A stretch of 64,000 nt of DNA from Galerina marginata (Eukaryota; Basidiomycota; Agaricomycetes; Agaricales; Galerinaceae), in NCBI GenBank assembly GCA_023014335.1, contig JAECYW010000025.1:124001-188000 (forward strand). Reading direction: 5' to 3'. This document shows, piece after piece, positions 32,901-45,632 of the stretch. The notes under the pieces were generated by a model, which was not told where the DNA came from, searched no databases, and was given only the letters and a program-made list of their open reading frames with translations. The stretch's first letter is position 1; each line of letters starts with the position of its first letter. A program made the translations under genes and the position numbers.

Positions 32901-35446
32901 TCTAAAACTATTGTCAAACGATCAATTATTTGCTCCATTGTCCGGACAGGGGTTGTATAGTTTGCTTTGATTTTTTTACTTGATGCAAGTTCCGTAAATT
33001 TAGATGCCTGTGCTTCTGAATAAGGTAGTAAATGGCCACCTGGGACAATTTTGCAAGCCACTTGCCAGTCTGTGCTGGCATCTAAAAAAAGAGGAAGGAC
33101 ATCTTCACTAGCTCCAGCCAAGGCTTCTGGACTAAGGCCATAAAGATGGTTTTCTGTAAGGCGGGAATGACCTGATTGCAGTGCATGCACAGATTCTTGA
33201 GAGTCATCATCTTCAACAATAATTTCCATAGCTGGACATATCTTGCGACGGAATGCTGCACTGATATGACGCCAATCTGCCACACCAAATCCAATTGTGA
33301 ATACTGGAATAGTATAGCTTTTCAGAAGTTTGGTGAGATGAGGAGTGTCGAAAATTTCTTTATTGTTGACAAACAAATAGCTGTGGTATCGTTGTTGGAC
33401 ATTGAAGTTGTGTGGATAGCAAATGAATGCTGCTATTTCAGCAAATGGTCGGGCAATAGCAAGATCCTGGATAATGAGGTCGGAAGTTACTGCATCGAGG
33501 GAGTGTGGAACAATTTTGTCTTTGCCAGTGAGTGACACAGATTTGTGGTACTGGCAGAGAATAGCCAGATGGTTGCCCATCATATAAAGTCCACGAAATC
33601 GAGTTCTGGTGTTGATATATTCAATGCATTCAATTTCAGTTCCTCGGCTTGGTGCTCCACCTTTGATGTCTGCACTTGTGATTAAAGCACCATGAAATAG
33701 TGAATAGCTGTAAAGCCACTTTTGCAGCTCGACAACATTCCAAATAGGTTGTCCCAAATTATCTCTTTGTCCTGTCAGAAAACGTTTGGATAAAGCAGGG
33801 TTTTTTAAAATTGCATCAGCTAACAGGTCTCTGTTCTTGAAGCACTTGTTCCGAGGGTCAGAGAATAGGGAATAACCAACATCAGTGTTTGCCATATCAT
33901 CTGTGAGTTCATGATAGTCAATCCTGAGAGGTAAACCCATAAGAACCTCGTGTTCCCAAAGTTCTATAGCATGGTTTTCCAAATTGGTAAACAGTGTTGT
34001 GAGCTTGTCAAACTCAATCTTGTGACCTTTGAAGCGCATAGACCGGTAATGAGTGCGATCTGTCCAGACCACATTTGGTAAACCAGGCTCTAAACGTGCA
34101 AGACTGCTTGCATATTTCTGCATGGTGGAAAGAGTGTTGAAAGTGCTGTCAACTTTTTCTTTGAACCAATGTTCATAAACTGCACATGCTTGGAGATCTT
34201 CAACTCCTCTGTGCTGGGCATAGTTTTTGATTGCCAGAAGCATTACCAATCTGAGGTTATACTTCAACCGGGACACATAGGGGGTGGTGTTTTTTGGAGA
34301 CTGGAAACTTCCATCATGCTTGTGCATTGCACAAGCAAGATGACAAATTGTTGGGTCCCCAATGCTGTTATGTTCAGTTTTTTTCCAGGTTCGGCCCCAT
34401 ATGCGTATAAGAAGATCTTGAATTTTCTGTTGAATATTTTTGAGGTCTGATGGATGGGCATTGACTGCATCACGGAGTTTCTGGACTTCAGCTTGGACTT
34501 TGAGAGGTAAATCAAGATTGTAAATATCTGACTTCCGCAATAGCATAGAAAGCAGCCGGACCAAAGTGGTTTCGTATTGGTCTCGTGTGCTTTGTTCTTG
34601 AAGCTTTTGAAATGGCTGATCGACAATTCTACAGAATTAAAATTACAGCATTTGTCAGTATTCTTTGAATTATTTAGTAAATTGTTAAATAATTCACTTT
34701 CCGTCCATATCATCAGATTTTAACTTCTGCAGCACAATAGTATTGGTATTGTCAATGGCTGTGTATCCTTTATTGTAGATTTCGGTTACTGCTGCTGCCA
34801 ATTTGGCTAGAGGGTCGTCTTTTTTGGGCATTGCAGCAAGACCTATAAGTGTATTGCAGTGATATGGTTCAACATGAAGGTGCCATTTGGTAAATTTCAT
34901 CCATGTTGAGACTGCTCTGGCATCTTGAGCTTTTGAAAAATATTGTGGCACCAAATCATCTCGTAAATTTCGCAGATGGCTAATGGATAGATTGGGATGG
35001 GAAGAATGTGGCTGGGTTGAGGGTACCAATACTTCAAATAAGGTTTTGTTTTGTCCTTTGTTCAACTGTTGGGCAAATATTTGGGGAAGGGTGTTAAAGT
35101 TGGGAGTAGGGATTCCAGTGTGTTTTTCATAATGATGTTTGGGCATTGAGCTCAGTCCAAACACGCCATCACAGTAAGGGCACTTGATGCAGCCAGATTG
35201 AACTGATAAACCACTATACTGGATCACTGGACCTCTGACTATAGGCATTTCATTGACCAGTTGGTACTCTGAAGCGATGTCCATGATTTGTTTGTCGTTG
35301 ACTGTAATGTGGAGACCAGTGTGTTTGTCGGAAAAGTGCCTTGACACAGACTTTGGAAGAAGTACACCTTCACATATACTGCAAACAAGCAGCCTAAGTC
35401 TTGTCTGAATAAAAAGACCTAATGGTTGAAGAAGTGGATGGACCAA
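29946..35446 (-). CDS. OrsD-like C2H2 / tyrosine-recombinase-like / RecQ-type helicase fusion protein
   Basis: Seven exons: 35446-34698, 34628-32758, 32619-32413, 32353-32246, 32190-32074, 32018-31911 and 31843-29946. They total 5,058 nt and read 1,685 codons without a break. Two C2H2-like fingers with OrsD-type spacing lie near residues 22-45 (CSICEGVLLP...HFSDKHTG) and 86-111 (CPYCDGVFGL...HYEKHTG). Residues about 520-760 carry a tyrosine-recombinase-like signature: SRGTE (about 579), DWRH (about 703), GHSRLTENHLY (about 738-749). An acidic linker follows. The helicase has ATGSGKT (about 1104), FDES (about 1201), TGTCPP in place of SAT, ALSAGNDYPSV and QEVSRAGRDG (about 1401). A Cys cluster, CHANPTRQKCSLC, follows. 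DNA unwinding and possible strand exchange are inferred. Upstream start choice is uncertain. The absence of disruption in a field of wrecked genes suggests recent arrival or selection. Confidence 0.82.
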
Positions 35447-37410
35447 AAGGTCTTCTTTTAGTTCATATAGCTGATTTATGCTCTGTTTGATTATTATTAT
35501 ATTAGAGCTGTTTGGATGTATTTTTGAATAGGCTTACTGCGTTTGGCGAGTCCATGGAAAGAATTATCTAGCTAAATGTTAAATAATGCAAATTGTCTGT
35601 AGCAAAGTGTTAGAATGCAGTGTGACATGTCACGTCACAGTCACAAGGCCAAAAAAGCGCACCTTTAGCTGTTGAAGGCAGTGAAGACTGGTTCCAAAAT
35701 AGGAAGGACAAAATTGAGGTTCAAGAAGCAAATAGGGTCCACTTTGATTTAGTTCTCCCACATATAGGACAATAATATAACCAAACAGCAGCAAACAAAC
35801 CTAGGAACCTGGTTATATGTTTAAAAAAACAAAAGATAACATATATGCATAGCTTAATTTATATAATTTAAAAATTTTAGGTGATTAATATAGCTATCAT
35901 TTATCTGTTTTTAAAATTAGTCCAGTACTATTTAATGATTTGCTAGATAATTTCTGCCTCCCCAGTTTTTGCACCTTTAAGCATGGAATGTGATGACTCT
36001 TATTCAGTCTGCTCTTTTGCTGGCTACAATAAGTTCCAGGGTGTTACATAACATTGTCCTTTTATTCCCAAGAATACAACCTGTCACTACACGCTGGTGA
36101 AGGGACAGCTCTTTGGCCAGTCCTGAATTTTTGGATTTTACTTGCTCCTCATACCAATATTGGACTTAGAATAATGATATATCTTGTGTGGTTCATTGTC
36201 TAAGTCTCGGACAATCAGTATAATGACAAATCAAGTAACAAGCTTGCAAACCCAGAACACGAGGGAGGGGAACTGCCAAGTCTCAACCGTGATGGCTTTT
36301 CGAGTCTTGATCTTACTGTAAAAGGAAGGATTGCCAAGCTGAGTCTTGCAGACATCTCGGGCAAACAATGACAGATGCAAATAACAGTGCGCACCCATAG
36401 ACTAAGATAAGATAAGATTACTGTGAGGGCCTGTCCATCGAAACATATGGGCGCGTCTTCCGCAACGCACAGATAAAGTCTAGAACCGGCACATTGGGAC
36501 GTGTTTTACGGTCTTGTATTAACAGAAACCTCTGGCCATCGTTACCAAAGGAGTTGTAAAATATTATTCTCAGTAGTATAAAAGCTGTACGTGTACGTAG
36601 AAAAAGACAAGCAATTTACCACCCACAAGATTATATTTTGAACATTCACCAGAACCTCTTCGAGACTTCTAAGTGTTAACTTGACTTCAAGGAATTTTGA
36701 ATAAACAGATTTATTTGTCTTAGACAAAATTTCACCTTTTGTGATCAGAGTGAATGTACTTGATTTTGAAAAACTTAAGGACTTAAACAATGATCTCTTA
36801 CACCTGTCATGTATTTAACTTGAAGAGGCTTCAGTGGCCATCCAATTAGCCGTGGTAACCTGTACTTTGGTAGTGTGTTGCATGTCTAAGACCTGGACTG
36901 TGGTAGAGGCAACTCAGATAGTTGTAGACTACACCAGACATTGCAGAGTTTCTTCCCATTGAGTAGGGTTTTGGTAACCCCAAGAGAGTCATATGCATCC
37001 CAGAGTGGCATTATCCCGGTTTTCAAGATTCTAAAGTAACCAAGTCCTGTATGTGTCTCATTGACGTATCCCGCAATCCCAAGAGGCAGAGTCTTTGATT
37101 TTGTTATCTGTTTTCAATTCCCCCAATTACAACCTTTAGTGTTCACCTTCGGGTCTATCAGGCTCTCACACCAGCGAGAACCTTGGGAGATATGCGGTCT
37201 GATTGCTTGATCACGTGGGGATCATGGACAAAAATGGATCAAAAGGCATGTCACTTACCTTGTTTCCGTCAATCAACAATTCTCATGTCACTGGTTAGCT
37301 CTATACGGCAACGCTCAATAACACTGGGAACAATAATACGACTTGCCAAACCATTGAAGATATCCATGTTTGACGAGGTCTTGAGTGGAATAGCAGCAAG
37401 CAACAATTAC
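35447..37410. other. About 2 kb without recognised gene or repeat
   Basis: AT-moderate sequence; only short, unsupported frames. ATTATCTAG (about 35562) and CTAGATAATTT (about 35951) resemble a motif at the other end of the helicase-fusion gene, but no TIR is evident. Confidence 0.5.
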
Positions 37411-37417
37411 TGTATGT
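37411..37417. repeat. Presumed left flank duplication of FB4 (TGTATGT)
   Basis: Seven bases before the CAGCC terminus. The right copy is lost with the element's right end, so this is unverified. Confidence 0.3.
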
Positions 37418-39900
37418 CAGCCATGGTTGCTACATTTCTTTATCAACTAGTGGCAGTTGCCTGATCCACCGATATGGAATTTCCAGGAGTTTGCCTGGCT
37501 ACCATTTTAGGTAGCACCTCAGAAAAAAGCTTGTAGGGTGCCGGAAATGCCGGGGGTAGGTTGGGGATGCCTCCCAGAGGGCGGGTTGGGTGTTTTAGAT
37601 GCCGAAAATTCCAGGGAGAGGGGCGGGATATGGCTAGAAAAGCACAGGGGGGCGGGGATGTACAAACAATGTACAAACAATGCACCATTTTGATCCCAGG
37701 GCAGTATTTTTGCTCCTGCATGGGATATGGGTCAATTTGCGGCGCCAAAATTTGTGCAGTAGGTCGGAATATATTCTCTGCACCCTATTCACCCTTTAGC
37801 GCGTGTCAAACAAGTCGGGAATGGGTAGATTAGAGAATGAGCATCTGGATGACGCTCTATTTTTCGTTCACAAATATTCTGAAAGCGAAAATTAGCCCCG
37901 GGATGATTTGATGGGTCGTTTTTGCTCTCCCGTTGCTCTCCCATTGCTGTCCCCTGTAAATAAAATACATGATTGTATTCTCCTCAAAAATGCGAACAAA
38001 ATGATATCAATCTTGTCCCCTGAATCTGCCTGGAACATGGAGAATGACTTTTTAAAAATATCCAGGTGACATCCACACATCGCATTCTAGTTTCTTTTGC
38101 TTTGCGTGCCATTGACTTTAATTAAGTAGCAAAGGAACAATATGTATTTATACTATGCTACAGGACACCGGTACTTTACTGAGGGGCCTAATATACAAAA
38201 GAACGGACAGAGGATGAGGGACGATGTGAGGTGATACGAATGCACGTCCTGTGGTACCCCAACCATCGACGCAGTCCACTATCCACAAGGGAGATGGCCC
38301 TAAAACCAGACCCAACGATGAGTCGGCGTCACAGCAGACGACCATCGGAAAGCGTAAGGGCTGGGCAAGCACATGGCCGCGCGATACATTGACGGCAACG
38401 GCAATGGGTACAGTCTGAAATGAACACAAACACTGCGGTAATGACAGTGTTCGCATTCTCTCGCTCCCCAACACAAGACACCAATGAAGGTGAACGTGCA
38501 CTGGAAGGTGGAGGTGCGAGACGGAAGGCTTGGCTGCTTACTGATGCCATCGAAGTCGTTGTCTCCCGTGCATCGAGTTCCACAAGCAACGTGGAGCACG
38601 AGCAGGGAGACGTCAGAAGCTGCAGGCACGGAGATGGGAGGCATTGCATCGGCGTTCTTGAAACAGCGGGGGCCAGTGGTCGGGATTGTTGAGGCAGATG
38701 GCGGAGGACGTCGAGGTGGACTGGCATTGACGATGGTGTTGGGTGGCGGTCGATGAGACGGCAACGACACAAACATTGTCGCAAATGGACGACGTCTACG
38801 CCTGGCTCCTTGGTTCATGTCGTGTCGCCGTTGTTGAAACGACGAGCCTCCGTGATCATGTGTTTGAGAAAAAGGGGCCGGCGGGGGTTGGACTGGAACC
38901 TACTCGATAGAGAAATGACACGACGCCAATTGTCGTCCGCATTCGCTCTGCGCAGTTGGAAGGGATGAGTGACAGTGTGGACGGGTGGACAAGGAGGGAA
39001 ACAAATTGAGCTGTATGGCTCGATTTGGGACGTACTGGCCGGGCTTCCCTCTTCCAGGGCCACCCCTAACGCCTCCCACACCCTCAACTCCTACCAAAAT
39101 TCCTCCTGAGTCGGTCCACATCCTGGAGGAAAGGAGGGGCACGTGACATCGAACTGATGTCGTCAGGATGTAGACAGTCCCTAAATATAGCCTGAATGGT
39201 CAGAAATACAGACTTTATATGCATAAATACTGATTTACCTGTTGTATTGCATCATTCGGGGTCGGGACGGCCAAAGAGGAGAGAGGGAGAGGCAGTGGTG
39301 GTGGTGGAGGAACGAGATCAACGACTTCTGAACATCGTTGATGGGCTTTCCGGCCGTTTCGGCAACCGACCCGATTGGCTGGGTACCCCGGACCGATCAT
39401 TCTCCGATCCACTCTCGAAGTCTGCAACCCCTATGAGGCAGTCCCCAGGAGATCCGAGAGCATATTTATCAACGGGATGTGTTACTAGACCTGTATATTT
39501 TAGTATTCCCAGCTTGTAGGTCATACTAAGATAAATATGATCTATTACATTTAAAATACAGGCGATGAGCACTGACTAGTAGTGACTACACTCAATGCTA
39601 AGCTACTCCTTCACGGAATAGAACCACTGGAAGCATAAGGAGTATACTGATTAAATTGTGTTAGAGATGTTTATAATTTTAATACATGAGTTTGGAGGAG
39701 TGAATAGGCATCAACCTTGAGAACATCTCAAGGTATGGATCAATCAAGTAGCTATAAAGTGAATATCAATGATAATAAAAAAATGTTCTTCAAATATCTT
39801 CCGAAGTATCTAATTTAAAGCATGTGCATTAGGCGCTCTTATAAATGTAATTTTTATTGAAATATAAGCTTCAATCGGTAAGGTATGGCTTCTCGAATAT
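37418..39900. mobile_element. FB4, left half of a foldback-like element
   Basis: It starts with CAGCCATGGTTGCTACATTT. The TIR (to about 38160) is a direct match to 18938-19660 and an inverted match to 1900-2375. The palindrome-rich interval 38160-38990 is followed by a minus-strand module (38995-39420: GAGCTG/GCTCGATTT hairpin arms 39006-39029, CCGATTGGCTGGG, GATCAACG). The centre (39780-39900) matches the start of the window (CTTCCGAAGTATCTA). It ends where the gypsy/minisatellite repeat begins at 39905. The right half is missing. Confidence 0.75.
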
Positions 39901-39904
39901 GCAC

Positions 39905-40291
39905 ATAGGCAAGCTACATATAGTCGAGTGACTCGACCTATAGAACGCTTACATTGTGCCGACTTAGTCGGTGCTGTAGAATTCTATGGATGGTCTATAG
40001 TGGTAGGACGGCAGGTGGGGTAGGGTGGCGCGGCCAGCTGGTAGGGCACAGCGGGAGGGTATGGGGTAGGCTCGGCGGGGTGGGTATGGGTATGGGTAGG
40101 GTATGGGTAGGGCATGGCAAGGCGGGTAACTCGTAGGGCACGGCGGGTGGGTATGGTGTGGGTAGGGGCCTCGCCGATGTGGGTCAGACAGGGCACGGCG
40201 GGGGTGGGTACGGGCAGGCTCGGCGGGATGGATACGGGTAGGGGATATGGGTTGGGCCTCGCTGATGTGGGTCAGACAGGGCACGGCGGGG
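39905..40291 (+). repeat. Inverted copy of the 27.9-28.2 kb repeat plus minisatellite
   Basis: 39905-40010 matches 28141-28222 inverted (GTCGAGTGACTCGAC, GACTTAGTCGGTGC). It is followed by GGGTATGGGTAGGG-type minisatellite with GATGTGGGTCAGACAGGGCA units, also present at 45110-45235. Confidence 0.8.
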
Positions 40292-41709
40292 AACAGCACA
40301 TATTATGCTCATATATGCCTGCCAGGGGTGCCGGGGAAGGGTGTTTGATGGCTGTTGGGGGCGGGACAGTGTAAACATGTGTCAACAATGCCTAAATGAT
40401 GCCCGGAAACTGTATTTCGGGTGCTGCTCGCTGTTGGGGGCGCATTTGGGCGCGGAAAAAAGATATTCAGGGTCCAATAATATTATTATATGTGCCCCCA
40501 CCCTTTGCGCGCCTCTCGGGGGGCGGGAATAGATGGATTGGCGCGGATGCTTATGGATGACGCGGAAATAATGGGCGGGGGCTGCTGTCAAACAGCTGTC
40601 AACACTGCCCGAAATGCTATTCCGGGCTGCCTGATGCTGTATTTTGGGTCGCGCTCGCTGTACAGCGCGGATCCCGACGCGGAAAAAATTGCAGTAGGAT
40701 ACTATTAATATTTGCTACCTAATGGTACCCTTTGCGCGCCTCACGGGGGGCGGGGATGGATGGATTGGCGCTCGACGGTTTGGATGACGTTCCGAAAATA
40801 ACTCGCGCCAGGCACGCTATTTTTAGAAACTTTTGATGGATCTCACACTTGACAGCTGGGCTTGGTTTCGCGTTTTGCACCTCCTTCCCGTTCGAATTTT
40901 ATTTACTTTAGTGTACAGTTGAGATCCCCTTGTAAATACAAAGCTAATGATACAATTTTTGTCTCAAAATTCGAGGAGGAAGGGGTGGATGCAGCAGCAT
41001 CCATTCGGATGACTTTCTGATCAACCTCCAAATCCGGAAACCACTCCTCCTTGCCTTATAGATAACTTTTACGTTGTAAAAAGCAGTGTATTAGACTAAA
41101 GTAATACATATACATTGTACTACTCAGTGTAAGGAGATAAATTACAACAAACCACAGACCTTGCAGTCTGCATTCCTGGTAGAAAAGGCGGGGCCACCTT
41201 CAACGGCACATCCGTTCGCGCCTCAACCAGTCCCTCGCATCCCGTTGACCTCCCTTCCTTCCGATCACCCCATCTGCTGTGGTATCATGGTCGTACCATA
41301 CCGGTTTCAGCTCCCGCGACCCGGTCATTCGCTAACGAAACAACATTCCCAACCTCGAAACCCATCCACAGCCTAGCACCGCTCGTTGTCTTCCGCAGAT
41401 CGATACTCGTGGGGCTTGGGTAACGAGCTGGGAGATGCCGGTGACACAAGGTAGTGGGCGGTTGGTGGGGGTGGTCGAAGGAAGCTGAAGGCGGCGGGAA
41501 ATAAAGAGGGGCTTAAGGGAGCAGCAGCTCGTCATTGTGAAGTGGTGACGGCGGCAATGCTTTCCTGGTGGCAGTCTGGCCGTACTAAGGCGGACGAGGC
41601 AGTGAAGGGGGGTGACTGCGGAGGCGACGAGGGAGATGGCGGGTGTGAGCCGCAGCCACAACGTGCTGGTGGATTCAAGGCAAATGGTTAAGTGGTATGG
41701 GGCGGACAA

Positions 41710-42260
41710 GAAATATGAAGTGAAGCCAGTCGTATCGACTCGCTTCACGACGTACCTGGTGGATCTCCCACCCCTTGGGTCTTCCCATTGGCTCTGTAAC
41801 CCCCATCAACGCTCCAGATGCTCCCGATGTGGCTTCGCGTTCGTGTTCGTCCAATCCAGTCCCAGCGTAGGCCCACAGTTCTTGCTATGTGGCAGCGTGG
41901 CGGTCTTTGGTGGTTTTTCGTGTTCGTGACTGCCTGGCTTGCGCAACGTGGCCGGCCTACATCCCACTTGCAAGGGGAGAGGCGCGCGGCTAGGTGTTTG
42001 GGTGTCGGTTTGGTTGGTGGACCTCCAGCTGCGCCAGTGGTATCCCCGGGCTCGAGGATTCACTGCTGGCGCTAACTGGGGAGAGGTGGACAAGGGGTGG
42101 AAGGAGCGAAAAGAGAGGTGTTGTGGACAACGGTAGATGTATTTGAGATGGTTGAAACTCTGTTGAATGTGAATCGAGCGGAGTTTTAACTTACCGGACC
42201 GATGAATCCCGCCTCAAATCTCGTCGTTGGCAACGTCGGTGAGGAGTGAGCTACTAGCTA
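41710..42260 (-). other. FB5 left module
   Basis: Minus order: GACGTTGCCAACGACGAG start, then CCCGGG (about 42041), CGCCTCTCCCCTTGCAAG, GTGGGCCTACG, GGGAGATCC box and GGTACGTCGTGA. The hairpin has arms GTGAAGC...CGACT at 41716-41745 (about 12 pairs, one mismatch). Confidence 0.5.
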
Positions 42261-42894
42261 TTATACATAGTTTGACTAGAATTTGTGGTAGATTTATTGT
42301 AAATTCCATTTTGAGGTAAATTAATAAAATTGTCGACCTGTAATTTACAAAGACAGCTCACCTGAGGCAATTATTGCATTTCGTGGTGATTTCGGGTGGT
42401 CGAGAAGTCTATCATTTCATTGGTATGGCTTCAATGGATTGGAGCACCAAAAAACAGCGGGAAATTCAAGATTCATCTAATTAAATACTTTCTAGATACT
42501 TTCGGAACGTCAAAGTGGGCGGGCAATGTTAACAATTGCAAATGTCGGCTGAAGAGCTGAATTCGCGAGGAATGTTCTTTATGATTCATGTCAATTTGAC
42601 TGCAGTAGCTTTACTTCCTTTGTGTAGCCCCGGTATATACTCAGAAAATTCTTGTAATGTATTGTAATTACTATTTTCTATAAACTGAGGTCGTTCATAT
42701 GCACAGAACAGGGATACTAAGTTGATAAAGGTGTATTAAGTCGAACGCGAATGTCCGTAAATCACCATTCAGTCTAGCAGAACACAAATCAACGATATCA
42801 GACTACAAAATTTGCCCTCGGAGGCCGTTATTAAGGCTTTAAATACATATTATATGAGTTTCCGACTTGTAATTTTACTATCAGTACAGCTAGT

Positions 42895-43350
42895 ATTGCT
42901 TTCCGAGACGTCCTTGACAGTGAGCAAACTCCTGAGGCCAACCGGGCCGTGTGATCCAGCCAATCACATTGCTTTCCGAAAGCGGTGACGATGGCATCAA
43001 CAGCCATCAAAGCTGTGAATCTTCAACCTCGACCACCACCACGTCGCCTCCCTCGCTCGTCCGCTTGCCAAAAGCTTCAAGAAACATACTGTAAGTCTTT
43101 TAATGGTTTTAATATGTACATTTTAACTAATATTTCAACTTTTCACAGCTTTTTAAGCCTCGCACAGCACGAACCAACACGACACAGCGCGCCGCCACGT
43201 CGCAAGCCCCCCCTCTTCAACCCGAGGGCTGTGGGCCGACGTCTGGATGGTAGAGTGGGTTGGCGGGGTGAAGAATACAAGGGGGAGACCCGTGAAGTGG
43301 GAGACCCACCAGGTGCGTCGTGAAACGAGTCTTGCAACTTGTTTCACTGT
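42895..43350 (+). other. FB5 right module, candidate spliced structured RNA unit
   Basis: CCGAGACGTCC, GATCCAGCCAATCACATTGC (CCAAT box), and a GCATCAACAGCCATCAA / AGCTGTGAATC hairpin (about 42992-43022). The intron-like interval is 43091-43148 (GTAAGT, ACTAAT, CACAG, 58 nt). AGCCCCCC/GAGGGCT (about 43203-43230), GTGGGCCGACG and GGGAGACCC boxes follow. The final hairpin arms are GTGAAACGAGT / ACTTGTTTCAC (about 43319-43347). Confidence 0.6.
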
Positions 43351-45109
43351 TCTTTTTATCCCCACCGACTTCACTACTCACCAAATGCCTCCAGGCCAAC
43401 CACCCACCTCGTGGAGGGTGTTTCCACCCACACACGCCTCATGGTCTCCACAGGCACTGGATCACCGTCGACGTGCCAGTGCCGCCTGTGTGACTATATG
43501 TCAACTACCCCCTCCCATCGGCTCCATCCCCGCCTCTCGAGACGCCCGACCACGAGCAGCAGCATGTCAACCGCTGCTGCTGGTATGCGTTTGGTCGAGC
43601 AACGGCAGCGGAAACAATGCTGCTGTTTGTGGCTTGGAGGCGGACAGCGGGCAAGCAGCAATGCGCAGGGCTTGGCTCGTGCATTCAGGCCTCGCCCTCC
43701 TGCAGCCTCGCTTTCGGCGTGTCAAGACGGAACGACCGCGACCAGCGACAGCAGCACAGCAGTGCGAGGAACAGCAGCAGCGGCAAAAGGCTGCTGCTGA
43801 GCTATGGTGGCGGACGTGGCAATGCAAGCGAGCAGCATCACCGTGCGGCTGCTTGCTGAGCTGCCATTACCATCTTCCCCCTCAGCCCCCTCTCCCCTCT
43901 CCCGGCATTACCGATGTTTCCTCCTCCGTCGCCCAAGCCCCCCATGGCTAGCAATGCAGGGGAGATGACGGGATGGTGGCGGTGATTGTCGTGGACTGGT
44001 GTCAAGGCCAAGAGTGTCGTCTCGGTCACGAGCGAATGGATCGCGGGAGCTGAAGACGGAGTGCAGCAATGGGAGGGCGGTGGAATGCAGGAGGCCGTTG
44101 AGGCGCGCACTGGAGCGCGAACGAAATCGCCGCAGTAGGTGGGCCTGTACATATACGGGGATTGCGCATCCCCGCAATCTCTAATTGTAGTATACATATT
44201 ATTAGTAAGTAGTAAAAATAATACATTGCTTTAGATGTTTTGCATGGGCCGGCCCCGTAACTGTGTATCTACGAAAAGCTCAAAGCCTGGCATGCCAAAT
44301 TTGGAAACTCGACTCAGATGTCCATCCAAGTGAATGCAGTAGCATCCACCCCTTCCCATTCAAAATTTTCAGTGAAAAATACATCGTTAGAATTGTATTG
44401 TTAAGGGGATTACAGCCATGTATTAAGGTAAGCAAATTTCTAACGGGAAGCAATCGCAAAATGCGAAATAATGGTGAACTGCCAAATGTGAGATCCCATC
44501 AAAGTGTCTAAAAATAGCGTGCCTGCTGCACGTTATTTTTGGAACGTCATCCAAACCGTCGAGCGCCAATCCATCCATCCCCGCCCCCTGAAATATTAAT
44601 AGTATCCTACTGCAATTTTTTCCGCGTCGGGATCCGCGCTGTACAGCGAGCGCGACCCAAAATACAGCATCGGGCAGCCCGGAATAGCATTTCGGGCAGT
44701 GTTGACAGCTGTTTGACAGCAGCCCCCGCCCATTATTTCCGTGTCATCCATAAGCATCCGCGCCAATCCATCTATTCCCGCCCCCCGAGAGGTGCGCAAA
44801 GGGTGGGGGCGCATATAATAATATTATTGGACCTTAGAATATCTTTTTTTCGCGCCCAAATGCGCCCCCAACAGCGAGCAGCACCCAAAATACAGTTTCC
44901 AGGCATCATTTAGGCATTGTTGACACATGTTTACACTGTCCCGCCCCCAACAGCCATCAAACACCCTTCCCCGGCACCCCCGGCAGGCATATATGAGCAT
45001 AATATGTGCTGTTGGCAAGTTTGCCACCTTGGCAAAAATGCGCTGTGGATATCTGACTTTACTTAGTAAAAATGCTACAGGTCATATATAATTATAGCTG
45101 CTATGGCTG

Positions 45110-45429
45110 GGGTGGATACAGGCAGGCTCAGCGGGGGTGGATACAGGTAGGGGATATGGGTAGGGCCTCACCGATGTGGGTCAGACAGGGCACGGCGGGG
45201 TGGTTACGGGTAGGCTCGGCGGGGACGCCACGGAGTTGGTACGGGTAGGCACGGCATGGTTGCTATAATTTGGACACCACGAGGATTAGGACACAGCAAA
45301 ATGCGGTGGGCGACAATGGACCAGATGGGTTGAACACTTGCGGCGGGATTAAAACAACTAAGGCGTAGCGACAGTGTATTTGTCCCAACAACTGGTAAAC
45401 AATATAGACACAGCAAGGAGAAGAAAAAA
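45110..45429. repeat. Minisatellite and unassigned sequence right of FB5
   Basis: Up to about 45235 it repeats GGTGGATACAGG, GATGTGGGTCAGACAGGGCA and GGTAGGCTCGGCGGG. From 45236 to 45429 nothing is recognised. Confidence 0.6.
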
Positions 45430-45632
45430 GCCATGACAGGGTGTTGGCAGGCTTAGCAGGTGCGGTACAGCAGATCAAATCTTTTGTTGGGAGTGTAGAG
45501 TTCTCACTAGTTTGAAAGGCTGGATGAGCATTAGTTTGGGGTGTAACGTCAAAATAGCCTTTACAGGGAAGAGCACGGTACATCGGAAACAAAAAATTCG
45601 AAAATAATACAAAATACAAGTACATCGTTGAA
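45430..45632 (-). other. 3' flank of repeat gene copy B; FB0/FB1 empty site
   Basis: Continuous sequence corresponding to 2376-2525 plus 7571-7635 of copy A, without FB1. CGGTACA occurs once at about 45586-45592. It serves as the unoccupied reference for FB1 and shows the sequence right of FB0. Confidence 0.85.

Larger units (their letters stand above)
40292..45109. mobile_element. FB5, foldback-like element missing its outermost left end
   Basis: The right end is CAGCCATAGCAGCTATAATT (read inward from 45109). The TIRs about 40292-41150 and 44230-45109 are inverted copies; the right one extends about 105 bp further, so the left tip was deleted where it joins the minisatellite. Both flanks are the same minisatellite, so the insertion was into it. 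Modules lie at 41710-42260 (minus) and 42895-43350 (plus), with CGAAATCACCACG-like centre motifs at 42382-42396 (minus) and 42756-42770 (plus). Palindromes include arms near 43757-43797 (AGCAGCAGC / GCTGCTGCT). No transposase frame is found. Confidence 0.85.

Noticed and set aside
29903..35570. ATTATCTAG motifs as termini of a helicase-fusion transposon
   Set aside because: Short AT-rich words present on both sides by chance; no TIR or target duplication could be found.
43247..43951. 234-codon open frame in FB5
   Set aside because: Runs through the module hairpin and CAG palindromes; no recognisable domain and no conservation.
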